Below are positions 22,961-35,285 of a stretch of DNA of 64,000 nt, piece after piece. Source of the stretch: Rheum nobile (taxonomy: Eukaryota > Streptophyta > Magnoliopsida > Caryophyllales > Polygonaceae). Position numbers and translations under genes: made by a program. The notes under the pieces were generated by a model, which searched no databases, was not told the origin of the DNA, and saw only the letters and a program-made list of their open reading frames with translations. Every line of letters starts with the position of its first letter. Positions within the stretch are counted from its first letter, which is position 1. The stretch is from contig WOAB01000142.1 in assembly GCA_027886185.1 (NCBI GenBank), forward strand, positions 310,001 through 374,000, written 5' to 3'.

Positions 22961-24362
22961 GAAGCAGCCCAGCCCGCGTCAAATCCAATGCGACCCAAAC
23001 CAGATAATGGGGCTTCTAACAACAACCCAAACGCAAGTGGTAGGAGAACGTGTTCTCCCAAAGGACACGAAGGGATTTCCAACACCAAAGAGAGAACGCG
23101 TGGCCAGGATAGTGCAACAACTGCGTTAAAAGGAACTTGTGAATGGTGCCAACGCCATGCATATCGGAGAACCTCAACAATGACGCTTTGCCGAGCGCGA
23201 TCTCCCAGTTGCTTGATGAGTTCAAAGATATCTTCCCATAGGAGCTTTCCCAAAACCTTCCCTCATTATGAGTCATTGAGCACCAAATTGATTTGGTGCC
23301 TGGTGCCACTCTGCCAAATTGCACTGCCTATCGCGCTGGACTAGAAGAACCAAGGAGTTACAGCGCCAAGTGCAAGAATTTCTGGATCGTGGCTACATAA
23401 GGGAATCTTTAAGCCCTTGCGTGGTCCCCGTGATCCTAGTGCCAAAAAAAGATGGCTCATGACGCATGTGTGTCGACTATCGCGCAATCAATCAGATCAA
23501 AGTCAAGTACAGACACCCAATACCGTGCCTCGACAAAATGCTCGATGAGCTGCATGGCACGATCCACTTCACCAAAATTGACTTGAAGAGCGGGTATCAC
23601 CAGATTCGGATGAAAGAGGGTGATGAATGGAAGACCGCGTTCAAGACCAAATATGGGCTTTATGAATGGCTAGTCATGCCATTTGTTCTCACCAATGCGC
23701 CAAGCACGTTCATGAGGCTCATGAACCATGTGTTGAGGGAATTTCTGGGAAAATTTGTTGTAGTGTACTTTGATGATATTCTGGTGTATTCGCGTAGTCT
23801 AGAGGAACATGTAAAGCACCTTAGGCTTGTGTTAGAGTGCTTGAGATGCAAACACTTGTATGCCAACCTTGGCAAGTGTCATTTTGCATCTGACACTACC
23901 AACTTCTTGGGCTACGTGGTCTCCAAAGATGGGCTCCGCGTAGATGAAGACAAGGTAAAGGCCATCTGAGATTGGCCAACACCTACAACTCCAACAATGG
24001 TTAGAAGTTTCCTTGGCTTGGTAGGCTTCTACAGGAGATTTGTTCGCAACTTCAGTTCCATCGCCACGCCTCTCCATGAGCTCACAAAAAAAGGCGTTGC
24101 GGTGAATTGGAAGGAAAACCACAATCACGCATTCAACGCGTTGAAAGAGGCCTTGTGCAACGCGCCACTGCTCCAACTCCCAGACTTTACCAAGCATTTG
24201 GAAGTGGAATGTGATGCGTCAAATGTAGGGATTGGTGGAGTCCTCCACCAAGAGAAGAATCCCATCGCGTTCTTCAGCGAGAAGCTCACATGAGCAACTT
24301 TGAATTACCCCACCTACGACAAGGAGCTCTACGCTCTTGTCCACGTACTCAAGACATGGCAA
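22961..24362 (+). pseudogene. Element C reverse transcriptase and start of RNase H
   Basis: The linker (EHQIDLVPGATLPN) is frame-shifted around 23210-23400. RT proper: DGS-stop-RMCVDYRAIN (TGG to TGA at about 23459), FTKIDLKSGYHQIR, YFDD catalytic box, FLGYVVSKDG, then AI-stop-DWP. RNase H start: MVRSFLGLVGFYRRF, EVECDASNVGIGGVL, FSEKLT-stop. TYDKELYALVHVLKTWQ runs to the insertion site of element E. The RT core is otherwise open from 23466 to about 23969. Confidence 0.85.
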
Positions 24363-25853
24363 TGACAGGCTTAAAGTCGTGATGCCTATCAAATAAATCC
24401 TAAAGTACCTACTAAAGAGTATAGCAAGCAAGTCAGGGTCGATCCCACAGAGAGTCAGGTTATCTATTCTTGTAATTCACGTCACCAACTAGGAACTAGG
24501 GGGGGGGGGGGTTGTTGTATGAGTTTCTTAGTAACCAAGTAAATAAAGCAAGAAAACAAGTAAACAAATTCGCAAGTAAAGGTTGTGAATATGGTGGGGA
24601 AAAGCGCCACACTTAACAAAGATCCACACAACAAAAGATATGGTTGATCACTGAAGTCTATTAATCTCAAGTTCTTATCTTTCCTTTAGTTGTTCTTATC
24701 CCGATCTTAGGTAACTATTAGTTCTACCAGCCCTAATAGTACTTATTACTAAATCAAACCCGAAAACCTTCAAGATTCAATAAAGCAATAGCATTCAACC
24801 AAGGATTCAACAAGATACATGCAATAGAAACAACCCGTTACTATAACATGCAATTAACTCTCTCTCTCACGATGAACACTCGCAACCCGCTTATGTAAAT
24901 CGTGTTTGCTACTAGATATGCAACCCGAACCCGGAATCACAAGTCCTAGCTATTAGGAAGATATCAATAAACCTAGGTGATCAATCTAGATAAATCAACA
25001 TAAACCAATAATCAATCAAGTATAAGAGAATCAATCCAACTAGATAGGAAAACGAACAAGAGTAGAAAACTCACAACCAATCAATTGCTGGCTTCAAACT
25101 GTCAAGTGCAACAATGGAGGTTTAGTTCTCCATTAGGGTTTGTGAGAGACAAAACGTAAAAAGGTGGCAACTAGGGTTAACGATGATGTTCTAAATAAAG
25201 TCTTAGAAAGAACCTTAAATACTAGGGAAAATATTTAGAAATAAAAATAAAAGGAAATAACAAACTTGGAAATAAAGTTTCGGAATTAAAATAAAAGGAA
25301 AACAGAATCTCGGAATTAAATCCGAGAAAAGCTTCAGCGCGTCGCCACCGCGGGTGCGGTGAAACCCATCGAGGGGTGCGGTGGCTCTCCAGTGGCTTCT
25401 GGCCACATCTCTGACGATCTCGCCGCGGGTGCGGCAGTGCCCACCGCTGGGTGCGGTGGGATTCCAGTACTTCAGCTTCTGTGACACTTCAATAAAAACG
25501 CCATAACTTTTGATTCCCAACTCGGATTGCGCTCATATTTGGAGGACTTGTAGTAGACTTCAAGATCTAACTCCTCGAATTGGAATCACTCCATTTGGAC
25601 ATCTGAGTAGAGAGAACGAACCAATTGAATTCATCACACTGTTCTTCTACTCTTCTCTTCACTTCCTTTGCGTCTTTTACTGGTGACTTCTTCCTCAGTG
25701 TCTCCTATGATATCCAAAATAGCTCAAACACCTCCAAATACACCAAACTTCGCCCCCAAATGCCATACACATGAATGTGTCTAAATCTACCCGAATTACA
25801 CCAATAAACCCTCTAATGACTCTTACTTAAGCCCTACAAAGTAGTGCTTATCA
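24363..25853 (-). repeat. 3' LTR of element E
   Basis: TGATAAGC...GCCTGTCA on the minus strand. Contains a G run of about 13 near 24491 and four copies of the GCGGGTGCGGTG-type hairpin motif at 25344-25462. Confidence 0.9.
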
Positions 25854-25868
25854 AACTCCCCCATGCTT
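25854..25868 (-). promoter_or_regulatory. Polypurine tract of element E
   Basis: The minus strand reads AGCATGGGGGAGTTT ending directly at the 3' LTR. This is where plus-strand DNA synthesis would start. Confidence 0.75.
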
Positions 25869-27300
25869 AGACCTTTGCTCGTCCTCGAGTAAACTAATAA
25901 AGAGTCTACTCCTCCAATGCAGCACCCAAGGTCTCAGAAAGCATATCCTCCAACTAAGAGTCACTTAACCCATGCCAAGGCTCCTGGCACCAATCTCATC
26001 TACAACACATCCATAACTCAACAAGCTTAAGGGGCAAGTAGAGTACTTCCCCCAAGCTTAACCCGGACATCCAATAGTGTGAGTAACCTCTAATCCTAGC
26101 CTCCATCTATGACTCCTTATGTCTCCCAGAGTGACCTACCCGACAATCCTTCTTTGACTCCTCTTCTTATGACGCCTCGCCAAGAATAATGAGAAATCCT
26201 AAAATCACTCTTCTTCTTTTTCGCTCATTTTGCCAAGGCGTCCTTTCGGGTTTTCACCAAGCCACTCATATTTTTTTCAAAGATGTGCTCACATTATGCT
26301 CACATCACTCTTGACCAATTATTACCCCAGCCTAATGCTGGTCCAAGCCACCTGCTCATTACCTAGGCCGCCCTTTCGGGTTTTCGACATATCCCAGGAT
26401 TTCTATTTTTGCCTTTTTTCAAATTTTTGGCTCTTTTCATTTTTTTTTTCTTCTTCTCAACGACTTAGCAAGTATAGAACCCTCCCCCATGCTTAAACAT
26501 TGCATTGTCCTCAATGTAATGAAAGACAAAAAGATGAAGCATAGGAAAGAGCAAAAAATAACTCACAGACGCCGCTGAGTTGGCTTGGACACTTCGTTGT
26601 TGCTGGCGGTCTTCACTATATGCACCGGTCTCTGGTGTTGTGTGGGTGTCTTCGTCAACTCTATAATCTTCTCCTACCGTGCAACCAAAAGGGACCACTG
26701 TGGTGAGTAGTGGCATAGCAAGGATGTCGGGGTTGCACGGCCTTCAATGAACACATGGTGGAGCCCAGATGTAATCATGGTGGGGGCTCTAGTGTTCCTC
26801 CTCATCAGCTGTCAATTATAGGGTCATCATCGTTGCCAAATAATGTGTGGGGCTAATGACTCCTCCTTGGACAACATGATGCGCAACATCTCCATGGGAA
26901 ACTCTGGACAGCTGACCTTGGTACAACTTTTTTTTGTTTTTTTAATTCCGATTATTCTTTTCTTTTCTTTTTCGGATTTTTTTTTTGGCTCTCCGTTTAA
27001 GGTTTTTTCGGGGCCCTTTAATTTTATTTTTATTTTTTATATATTTAGAAAACTCATAAAGTAAAGGGGTGCCCATCGCGGGGTGCGGTGAGCTCTCCAG
27101 AACCTTCTTTACTCCTTTTCTTTCGTACCTGCGTGTTAGTGCACAGGCGAATCGAAACAAAAACAAACTACCTAGCTGTGCTATGAAATCTCAAAGACAA
27201 GAGAAAGAAAGAAAAAACGATACCTCGGATTGCCTCCCGAGCAGCGCCTTAGTTAATGTTGTTGGCTCGACATAGTATTCTCCCTCTCAACTTGGGTTGC
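25869..27300 (-). other. Non-coding internal region of element E
   Basis: Takes the place of pol. Includes two CCTTTCGGGTTTTC blocks (26241 and 26370), long T-rich runs (26400-26460, 26925-27050) and one hairpin motif near 27076. No frame with similarity. Confidence 0.6.
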
Positions 27301-28683
27301 TCATAGCAACTGAACACCTGGGATCTGGATCTGGGGGTGCCTCTTTGTATGCTCTATGTTGAGCGTGACCCCCAATCTCCTGCACTTCTTTGTGGGTGAA
27401 CCGTTGTGCATACCCATGAATGCACTTGTCATCTTCAGGAATGGCCTACCCAACATCTCAGGGCCTGCATGGTTATCTTGCCCCGTATCCAGTATGTAAA
27501 AATTCGCCAATTGGATCAAGGCCTTCTTCTTGTGCTTCCCCTTCGGTTTCTTCTTGATCGTGCCCAGCACCTTTAACATTTCCTTGCAGCGAGGGGTGCT
27601 ATCTGCCAGTGTGACCAAGGGAACGGTTTTTATGCAGTCACTGAAGGCCTCATAGATATCCTCGTTGTTCTTTAGCCTTTGAGTATCTCGGGAAGCCTCA
27701 AGGAAGGGTGCGACGGGTTGCAGCGCGACGAGCGGGAAGGAGTTGAGACGCACAAACTCATCATAGGCTGCCTCCAGAGGGCCGGGGACTGTCGGGGCAT
27801 TTTTGGGAGAAACGGTTGTCTCTGGAGTATTTCCGCGATCGCGGCACTCCTCCTCATTGTCGCTGAACTCTTCTAGTCCCAAAAAGTACTCCTCTTCCGA
27901 AAGCACCTCTGGGTATGGGGCGGGTGGCTTTTCGGGACCGAGAGGAGGAAAGTATGGGCGAACGTAGGTGTCTACATAAGGCTCGTCAACAGCTCCAGAA
28001 GGCTGCCGCGGGGTACGGCCAGAATCTACCGCGGGGTGCGGTGCAGCAGCAGAAAAATCTTGAGAAACAGCGTCACCGCGGGGTGCGGTGGATTCCACTG
28101 CGGGGTGCGGCGGTCTTGACAGATCACTTTGTTCCTCCTTTTCATTCTCACCGTGGGGTGCGGCCAGGATCTGCCGCGAGGTGCGGTTCTCCTCCAGAAT
28201 CTCCTCTGAATCGCCCTCCTCAGCGCTAGGAGCGGTTGGCAATTGCTTTCCACTTCTGAGAGTTACAGCGCTAACGTTTTCCCTCGGGTTTACTACCGTT
28301 TGAGATGGTAGATTCCCCGAAACCCTTGCATCGATCCTCGTGATGGCTTCAGCCATTTGGCTCATCTGCGTCTCCAAGTTCTTTATGCTTGACCCCGTAG
28401 CTTGAACATGAGTGCTGATATGTTTAGTCAAAGCTTGGAGAATATCTTCAGTTGACATGGAGGAACTTGGGTTAGATATCGGCGGGTTATGCTCATAGGC
28501 CGGATTGTACTGCTGTGGAGCACCCTGCTGGTAGAACGATTGTGGCTCCGGGTAGAACTCCTGGTAGTCATGACCATATGGAGGGTATTAATGGTACCCA
28601 TAACTCGAATTGGGGTGATCTCTCCACCCTGGAGTGTATGCATAGGAGTATGGGTCATATCGCGGCTCTCCCCAGAAATCCAT
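27301..28683 (-). pseudogene. Element E partial gag plus protease-end motif
   Basis: Start placed at 28683 (MDFWGEPRYDPYSY). The N-terminus has PGWRDHPNSS, which in Athila gag lies well inside the protein after the zinc-knuckle region, so the front of gag is missing. A single TAA lies at 28588-28590; from 28458 the frame is open for 385 codons. NLETQMSQMAEAITR and VSAVTLRSGKQL are Athila gag signatures. The acidic middle contains repeated PHPAV/APRG peptides that are translated hairpin motifs. The C-terminus has EMLGRPFLKMTSAF, the end of an aspartic protease. Probably supplies little or no function. Confidence 0.75.
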
Positions 28684-28808
28684 ATCTGTATCAAAATCAA
28701 AAAAGAAGAAAAAACAAAAAAACAAAAATCAGTAGCACGGGTGTGGACCGTAAGAGAGGTCCACACCAAAGTTGGTAACAAACAAAAACACAAAAACATA
28801 AATTTTGA

Positions 28809-28827
28809 CTCTCCGGCAACGGTGCCA
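28809..28827 (-). promoter_or_regulatory. Primer binding site of element E
   Basis: TGGCACCGTTGCCGGAGAG on the minus strand, five bases from the 5' LTR. Different tRNA type from elements A, B, C, F and G, and typical of the Athila/Tat group. Confidence 0.8.
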
Positions 28828-28832
28828 AAATT

Positions 28833-30319
28833 TGACAGGCTTAAAGTCGTGATGCTTATCAAAGAAATCCTAAAGTACCTACTAAAGAGTATAGCAAGCA
28901 AGTCAGGGTCGATCCCACAGAGAGTCAGGTTATCTATTCTTGTAATTCACGTCACCAACTAGGAACTAGGGGGGGGGGGGGGTTGTATGAGTTTCTTAGT
29001 AACCAAGTAAATAAAGCAAGAAAACAAGTAAACAAATTCGCAAGTAAAGGTTGTGAATATGGTGGGGAAAAGCGCCACACTTAACAAAGATCCACACAAC
29101 AAAAGATATGGTTGATCACTAAATTCTATTAATCTCAAGTTCTTATCTTTCCTTTAGTTGTTCTTATCCCGATCTTAGGTAACTATTAGTTCTACCAGCC
29201 CTAATAGTACTTATTACTAAATCAAACCCGAAAACCTTCAAGATTCAATAAAGCAATAGCATTCAACCAAGGATTCAACAAGATACATGCAATAGAAACA
29301 ACCCGTTACTATAACATGCAATTAACTCTCTCTCACGATGAACACTCGCAACCCGCTTATGTAAATCGTGTTTGCTACTAGATATGCAACCCGAACCCGG
29401 AATCACAAGTCCTAGCTATTAGGAAGATATCAATAAACCCAGGTGATCAATCTAGATAAATCAACATAAACCAATAATCAATCAAGCACAAGAGAATCAA
29501 TCCAACTAGATAGGAAAACGAACAAGAGTAGAAAACTCACAACCAATCAATTGCTGGCTTCAAACTGTCAAGTGCAACAATGGAGGTTTAGTTCTCCATT
29601 AGGGTTTGTGAGAGACAAAACGTAAAAAGGTGGCAACTAGGGTTAACGATGATGTTCTAAATAAAGTCTTAGAAAGAACCTTAAATACTAGGGAAAATAT
29701 TTAGAAATAAAAATAAAAGGAAATAACAAACTTGGAAATAAAGTTTCGGAATTAAAATAAAAGGAAAACAGAATCTCGGAATTAAATCCGAGAAAAGCTT
29801 CAGCGCGTCGCCACCGCGGGTGCGGTGAAACCCATCGCGGGGTGCGGTGGCTCTACAGTGGCTTCTGGCCACATCTCTGACGATCTCGCCGCGGGTGCGG
29901 CAGTGCCCACCGCTGGGTGCGGTGGGATTCCAGTACTTCAGCTTCTGTGACACTTCAGTAAAAACGCCATAACTTTTGATTCCCAACTCGGATTGCGCTC
30001 GTATTTTGAGGACTTGTAGTAGACTTCAAGATCTAACTCCTCGAATTGGAATCACTCCATTTGGACATCTGAGTAGAGAGAACGAACCAATTGAATTCAG
30101 CACACTGTTCTTCTACTCTTCTCTTCACTTCCTTTGCGTCTTTTACTGGTGACTTCTTGCTCAGTGTCTCCTATGATATCCAAAATAGCTCAAACACCTC
30201 CAAATACACCAAACTTCGCCCCCAAACGCCATGCACATGAATGTGTCTAAATCTACCCGAATGACACCAATAAACCCTCTAATGACTCTTACTTAAGCCC
30301 TACAAAGTAGTGCTTATCA
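28833..30319 (-). repeat. 5' LTR of element E
   Basis: 1487 bp, near-identical partner of 24363-25853. Differences seen include CTCTCTCTCTC versus CTCTCTC, CGAGGGG versus CGCGGGG, and several single bases. Confidence 0.9.
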
Positions 30320-31666
30320 GGCAACATTATCTCTGGCCACGCGAGTTCATGATCCACTCAGACCACGCGGCCATCAGCTATCTGAAGAGTCAAGCCCACC
30401 TCAGCCGTCTCCATGCTCGTTGGGTAGAATTCATGCAGACGTTTCTCTACGTTGTTATGCATAAGAAAGGTAAGGAGAATGTGGTCGTTGATGCCCTTTC
30501 TCGCATGTATGTTCTCCTTACTCATCTTCAAACTAAACTTCTTGGATTCGCGTTGATTAAGGATTTATACTTGACTGATCCTTTTTTTAAGCCAATTGTA
30601 GAACACTGCCTTAGGGACTGCGAGTTTGAGACCTACTTTTTACATGAGGGGTACCTTTACAAAGTCGGGCGCCTGTGCATTTCTATCTCACCCATTAGGA
30701 AACTCCTCATCCAAGAAGCCCATGAAGGACGCGATCATTTTGGGGTTATCAAGAAACTAGGTGCTCTTCGCGAGAACTTCTTTTGGCCGCGCATTACCAC
30801 ACAGGTGACGCGGTATTGCACAAGTTGTGTCACGTGTCAACGCGCAAAGTCTAGTTCCCATCCCTACGGCCTCTATACGCCATTGCCTATTTTGTTAGGC
30901 CCTTGGGAAGATTTGTCCATGGACTTCATCACAGGTTTGCCTCTCTCTCGTAGGGGTAAGGACTCCATCTTTCTTGTTGTGGACAGGTTTTCCAAAATGG
31001 CACATTTCATCGCGTGCAAGACCATACACACTGCTAGTGAAATCGCCGCGTTGTTCTTTGACAATGTGGTACGTTTACATGGGATCCCTAGGTTTATTGT
31101 GAGTGATCGTGATACCAAATTCGTAGACATTTTCTGGAGAACACTTTGGGGAAAGTTGGGTACCAAACTTTTGTTTTCTACTAGCTACCACCCACAAACA
31201 GATGGCCAAACAAAGGTGTCCAATCGAATCCTAGGATCCCTCCTTAGGACCATGCTCAAATCCAACCCAAAGCGTTGGGAAGACTTACTTGCAATTGTTG
31301 AGTTTTCTTACAACAGGTCCAGGCACTCTGCGACAAAACTCACACCGTTCGAGGTGGTCTATGAAAGAAACCCATTGGCTCTACTCGATATGCTTCCGCG
31401 ACCTCTGAAGGACAATGAACACTCTAGTGCAGCCAACCGCGCCGCGATGATCCAGGATCTGCATCAGCGAATGCGGGAGCAGCTAGAATGCCGCACTACT
31501 CATAATTCCACACAACATAACTGGGGGCGCCACCGCGTTATATTTGCCCCAGGAGACTTGGTGTGGGTGCATCTTCGCAAATGCCGTTTTCCAGCTAAGC
31601 ACAAATCAAAGTTGGCCCAATGCGGTGATGGCCCTTTTCGTGTTGTGAAGGCCATTGGAGACAACG
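30320..31666 (+). pseudogene. Element C RNase H end and integrase, truncated by element F
   Basis: Open frame across the whole segment. RNase H end: HYLWPREFMIHSDHAAISYL, VVVDALSR. Integrase zinc finger: EAHEGRDHFG and CTSCVTCQRAK. Core: WEDLSMDFITGLP, VVDRFSKMAHF, IVSDRDTKF, STSYHPQTDGQTKVSNR, carrying the D, D, E-type layout. The C-terminal part (GDLVWVHLRKCRF, GDGPFRVVKAIGDNV) ends abruptly at F. The tail that should join the 3' LTR is missing. Confidence 0.88.
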
Positions 31667-34084
31667 TGTAACACCCCCCAAATATTCCATTGAAAGGTAT
31701 TACTGCCAGTGACCTCAGATTTCCACATCCGAAGTCACCCCAGGTTTTTCCAAAGGATATAGATCATAAAAGCAACAATTATGATACAAAATATCATAAT
31801 ATTCATTTAAACCATAGTCGCGGAATTACAACATAATTCCAAATACTTCAGAAATACAGCGGAAGTCTTTTAAATATTTAACAAAGGGTCTTGATCGCAA
31901 TGATCACCCGCCAAGGATCTCAACCTGGATACACTTGACAAAAACACTGTTTGCCTTCATAGTCACTTCTAGCCTTTACGGAACTGCAACTTATCTGATG
32001 TGTCGAATCGAACGGATGACACCAGCCAACCATGAAGAGAACAATTCCGATTGGTTAGTCTTACTGAAAGACTATGCAAGGGTACAAGCAGAGTCGTTCG
32101 AAGTAGTCGTATTAGGTTAAACTCATCGCTTCTCGAATAATAACCGATAACGATAGTCAACCACCATACTTCTACTGGAATATACAAAAAGTATGATCAA
32201 GAGAAGATTCTGGAAGACCGAGTCTTACAGCAATCAACCCAAAAGAAGACTCCAACGAAAATGAGTCTTATCGGAAGCATGACAATTGTTGGGGAATATA
32301 ATAATTTCACACAAGCGTTCAAAACGACTTGATGTTTCGGTTCACGACCAACCTCACCGCTCAAAGCGAATCCAGATTGGAAAGAGAACTTTACTCTGAT
32401 CAAAGTCAAGAGGAGATTTCCTAGCTGCACTACTCGCCCAAAGGGTATATCAATCATGTGCGACAACGGCACTTATCTTATTTAATTCCAAAACGATCAC
32501 CATGTTATAAGCTTTTAGATCATCTCATCCTTCAGGATAAAGAGATATATAGTCAAAAACTAAATCCCTAAGGTGGAGTTAACTCGGGAACTAAATCCCT
32601 AAAGTCGAATGGGGAACTAAATCCCTAGGAAACTAAATCCCTAAAAGCGGAGTCGGGAACTAAATCCCTAAAAGCGGCACCAGCTGTGTGCACAAACCCT
32701 GAGTAAGGGTATGGTCAAGACCAGAGAAGGATGGTAGGAACTAAATCCTAACCACTAGGTTATAAAGAAACGACTAGCACTCGCAATGAGATACACAGTA
32801 GCGTTCCTACGAATACTCGTGCTAACTAAACAGTTCAACACAGTAATAATTCATAACAAAGCCATCGCGGCCAAATAAAAGATAAAATAGTGTTGTTCTA
32901 ACGATATACAACCTATCATAATATCTGTAATTAATCATATAAATATATATAATAGCGTTGTTCTAGCAGATATACAACCTATTATAATATCATGTTTTAA
33001 TCATATCATTTATCAAAACTGTTCCCAACAAAAACAGTAAATTATCCCAAACTAATTAACAATTAAACAATTGATAATCAATTGAAAGAATGATAAGCAA
33101 GAGCGAACCGCCACTTGCCTTAGATTAACGAAGCTTGAACAAAGCTTAGAAACGACGGGTTCCTGGGTCCGAAACAGGGACATATCTCGAATAACAGATC
33201 CCTATGAAATGACCCATAACGAGACCCTAAGTTAGATTCAATATCCACATATATGAATCTAAAAGAATACGAAAGGAATCAAAGGATCCAAGCCTCTCCC
33301 AAGACCACAACACCCAAGAACACACCACGGACCCAGCTCGCCGCGGGTGCGGTGGGGTCACAGGGGCAGAGGACGAAGACAGCGACGACGAAGAACACTC
33401 ACTGAATTCGATTCGTTAGGCCTTGATTCGATTGGGGTTTGATCTCCAAACACCTTGCACCTTCAAACACCACTTCAGGGCACCTTTACCACTCAAAAGA
33501 ACTCCGGCGACAACTCCGGCGAAGCTTGCAAGCTCATACAACAATGGAGGAAGGAGAAATTTCAGAGGAGGAAGAAGGAGATCAGATGTGCCATCTCTTC
33601 CTCAGCTTTCTCTCTATTTATAGTCCAAGCTACCGCCACTTGCAAGGGAACCAGATGGGACAGCTAGGCGAGCTAGGCCTGCAACCCCCCTCGGCGAGTT
33701 TAGAAATCTTATCGCGATGACGACGATGATGACGACTACCGCGGGGTGCGGCAGGGTGCGGTGGCTGACTCAGTGACCGCCTCAGAATTGGCCTCCACCG
33801 CGGGTGCGGCAGGGTGCGGCCAAGGTGCGGTCAAGGCCATGTTTGCCCTCTTTTGTCCGGTTTACCTTTTTGGTTAATTATTTTAACCCCGGGTTAAATA
33901 TATTCGTACACGAACGACTATTTAACCCCGAAAATGCGTCAACTGTATTTTATACTACTCTGAAAAATATTATAGAGATCAAACATATTACAGAATGTCC
34001 GAACTTCTCTGAAATTAATCTGACTTGTAGTACGGGAGTTGGAAAATTTCCAAAATACCCTTTCTCAAAATGAGGGGTATTACA
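31667..34084 (-). repeat. 3' LTR of element F
   Basis: 2418 bp; minus strand TGTAATACCCCTC to GGGGGTGTTACA. A TATA-like CTATAAATAG lies at about 33611-33620 (minus). GC-rich hairpin motifs flank it at 33340-33355 and 33738-33832. It also holds five GGAACTAAATCCCTAA repeats at 32558-32680. Confidence 0.85.
32556..32682. repeat. Minisatellite ACTAAATCCCTAA in LTR F
   Basis: Five imperfect units of about 20-30 bp. The partner LTR has five units in a different arrangement at 39352-39488. Some units contain CCCTAAA, the plant telomere-type heptamer. Confidence 0.65.
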
Positions 34085-34104
34085 TTACTTCCCCCTTAAA
34101 AGAA
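34085..34104 (-). promoter_or_regulatory. Polypurine tract of element F
   Basis: Minus strand CTTTTAAGGGGGAAGTAA directly before the LTR start, preceded by TTTCGGGGTCGAAAC. Confidence 0.8.
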
Positions 34105-34428
34105 GTTTCGACCCCGAAACTTGGCCGAATACCACTTGGGAAAACATCTAAGCATATCCGCCTCAGTTTTCCAGGTTTTCCAAGTAATCTCAATTTCCAA
34201 TGTAAACACTATTGCTGCTAGCTCCAGATCGTGCGTCGGATAGTTTTCTTCATAGATTTTTAGTTGTCTCGATGCATAAGCAATAACCTTGCCTCTTTGC
34301 ATCAACACACATCCTAAACCACTCTTCAAAGCATCACTATAGACCGCATAATCTTCAGTTCCTTCCGGTAGTGCTAATACTGGTGCAGAGGTCAGACCTT
34401 GTTTCAATTTCTGAAACCGGCCTCGCAC
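34105..34428 (-). pseudogene. Element F RNase H fragment fused to the element's C-terminal tail
   Basis: Starts GRFQKLKQGLTSAPVL, then DYAVYSDALKSGLGCVLMQ, VIAYASRQLK and YPTHDLELAAIVFTLEI, the first half of RNase H. It continues in frame into EITWKTWKTEADM...FRGRNFF, which is the end of pol in this group. The rest of RNase H and the whole integrase are missing, so a single deletion joined the two at about 34195. Confidence 0.75.
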
Positions 34429-35285
34429 TTGTCATCCTAGACAAACTTCTTGTGGACCTTGCCGAGCAGACCGGTCATAGGTAGAACGATCTTAGAAAAT
34501 CCATCCACAAACCGTCTGTAATATCCAGCAAGTCCAAGAAAATTGCGCACCTCCTTCCATTCTGAGGCCACTTCCAATTGGCTACTGCTTCAATCTTCTA
34601 GGGATCAACCATAACCCCATTCTCATTGATCACATGGTTTAAGAAAGCCACTTCCTTGATCCAAAAGTCATACTTAGACAACTTTGCATAAAGCTGATTT
34701 TGTCTAAGGACTGACAGAATAATCCAAAGATGTTCCTCGTGAGCCTCCTCGCTCGAGGAATAGATCAAAATACCATCGATGAAGACCACCACGAACTTAT
34801 CCAAGTACTGGTGAAAACATCGATGCACTAGATCCATGAAAACTGTCGGAGCATTAGTAAGTCCAAACGGCATGACTACGAACTCGTAGTGACCATATCT
34901 CGTTCGAAACGCAGTCCTCGGAATACCTTCCTCACGAATCCTGAGCTGATGGTAACCAGACCTCAGATCGATTTTGGAAAAGACTTTTGCTCCAAGCAGT
35001 CGATCCAACAGATCATCAATCCTTGGCAAAGGATACTTGTTCTTGATCGTGACTTTATTCAACTATCGGTAGTCGATACAAAGTCGAAACGATCCATATT
35101 TCTTCTTGACAAACAAAACCGGGGTACCCCAAGGCGATGCACTCGGTCTTATATAACCCTTGTCAAGAAGATCCTCGAGTTGCTTCTCCAACTCTTGCAT
35201 CTCAACAGGAGCCATCCGGTACGGTGCCTCCGAGATCGGCACGGTACCAGGCTCGAGATCAATTGTAAACTTCACGTCACGATAC
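34429..35285 (-). pseudogene. Element F reverse transcriptase
   Basis: Recognisable blocks: KFTIDLEPGTVPISEAPYRM, LDKGYIRPSASPWGTPVLFVKKK, stop at 35061-35063, NKVTIKNKYPLPRIDDLLD, FSKIDLRSGYHQLRI, FVVMPFGLTNAPTVFM. The catalytic box reads FIDG instead of FIDD, so an essential aspartate is lost. More stops follow after MVDP and in the connection region (V-stop-DD, fits TGG to TAG at about 34431). Inactive. Confidence 0.85.

Larger units (their letters stand above)
24363..30319 (-). mobile_element. Element E: complete non-autonomous Athila/Tat-like LTR retrotransposon
   Basis: Flanked by GGCAA (24358-24362 and 30320-30324). LTRs at 24363-25853 and 28833-30319 look about 99 percent alike, with some 15-20 differences seen. 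Minus orientation is shown by the primer site next to the right LTR (TGGCACCGTTGCCGGAGAG, Athila/Tat type) and a purine tract GCATGGGGGAGTTT next to the left one. The inside holds only part of gag and a protease-end motif; RT, RNase H and integrase are absent, so it must have moved in trans. Confidence 0.9.
18820..31666 (+). mobile_element. Ty3/gypsy retrotransposon C, 5' LTR to integrase, split by element E and cut by element F
   Basis: Same family as A and B. In order: 5' LTR 18820-19578, primer site 19581-19593, leader, gag, protease, RT and RNase H up to 24362. Element E follows (24363-30319, target repeat GGCAA), then RNase H and integrase 30320-31666. Integrase stops at element F and its continuation, including the 3' LTR, is not found to the right of F. 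Many stops and frameshifts in the left half; the right half is open. Confidence 0.9.

Noticed and set aside
32556..32682. CRISPR-like array from regularly repeated ACTAAATCCCTAA
   Set aside because: Units are unequal, spacers are themselves similar, and it lies in a plant LTR; a minisatellite explains it.
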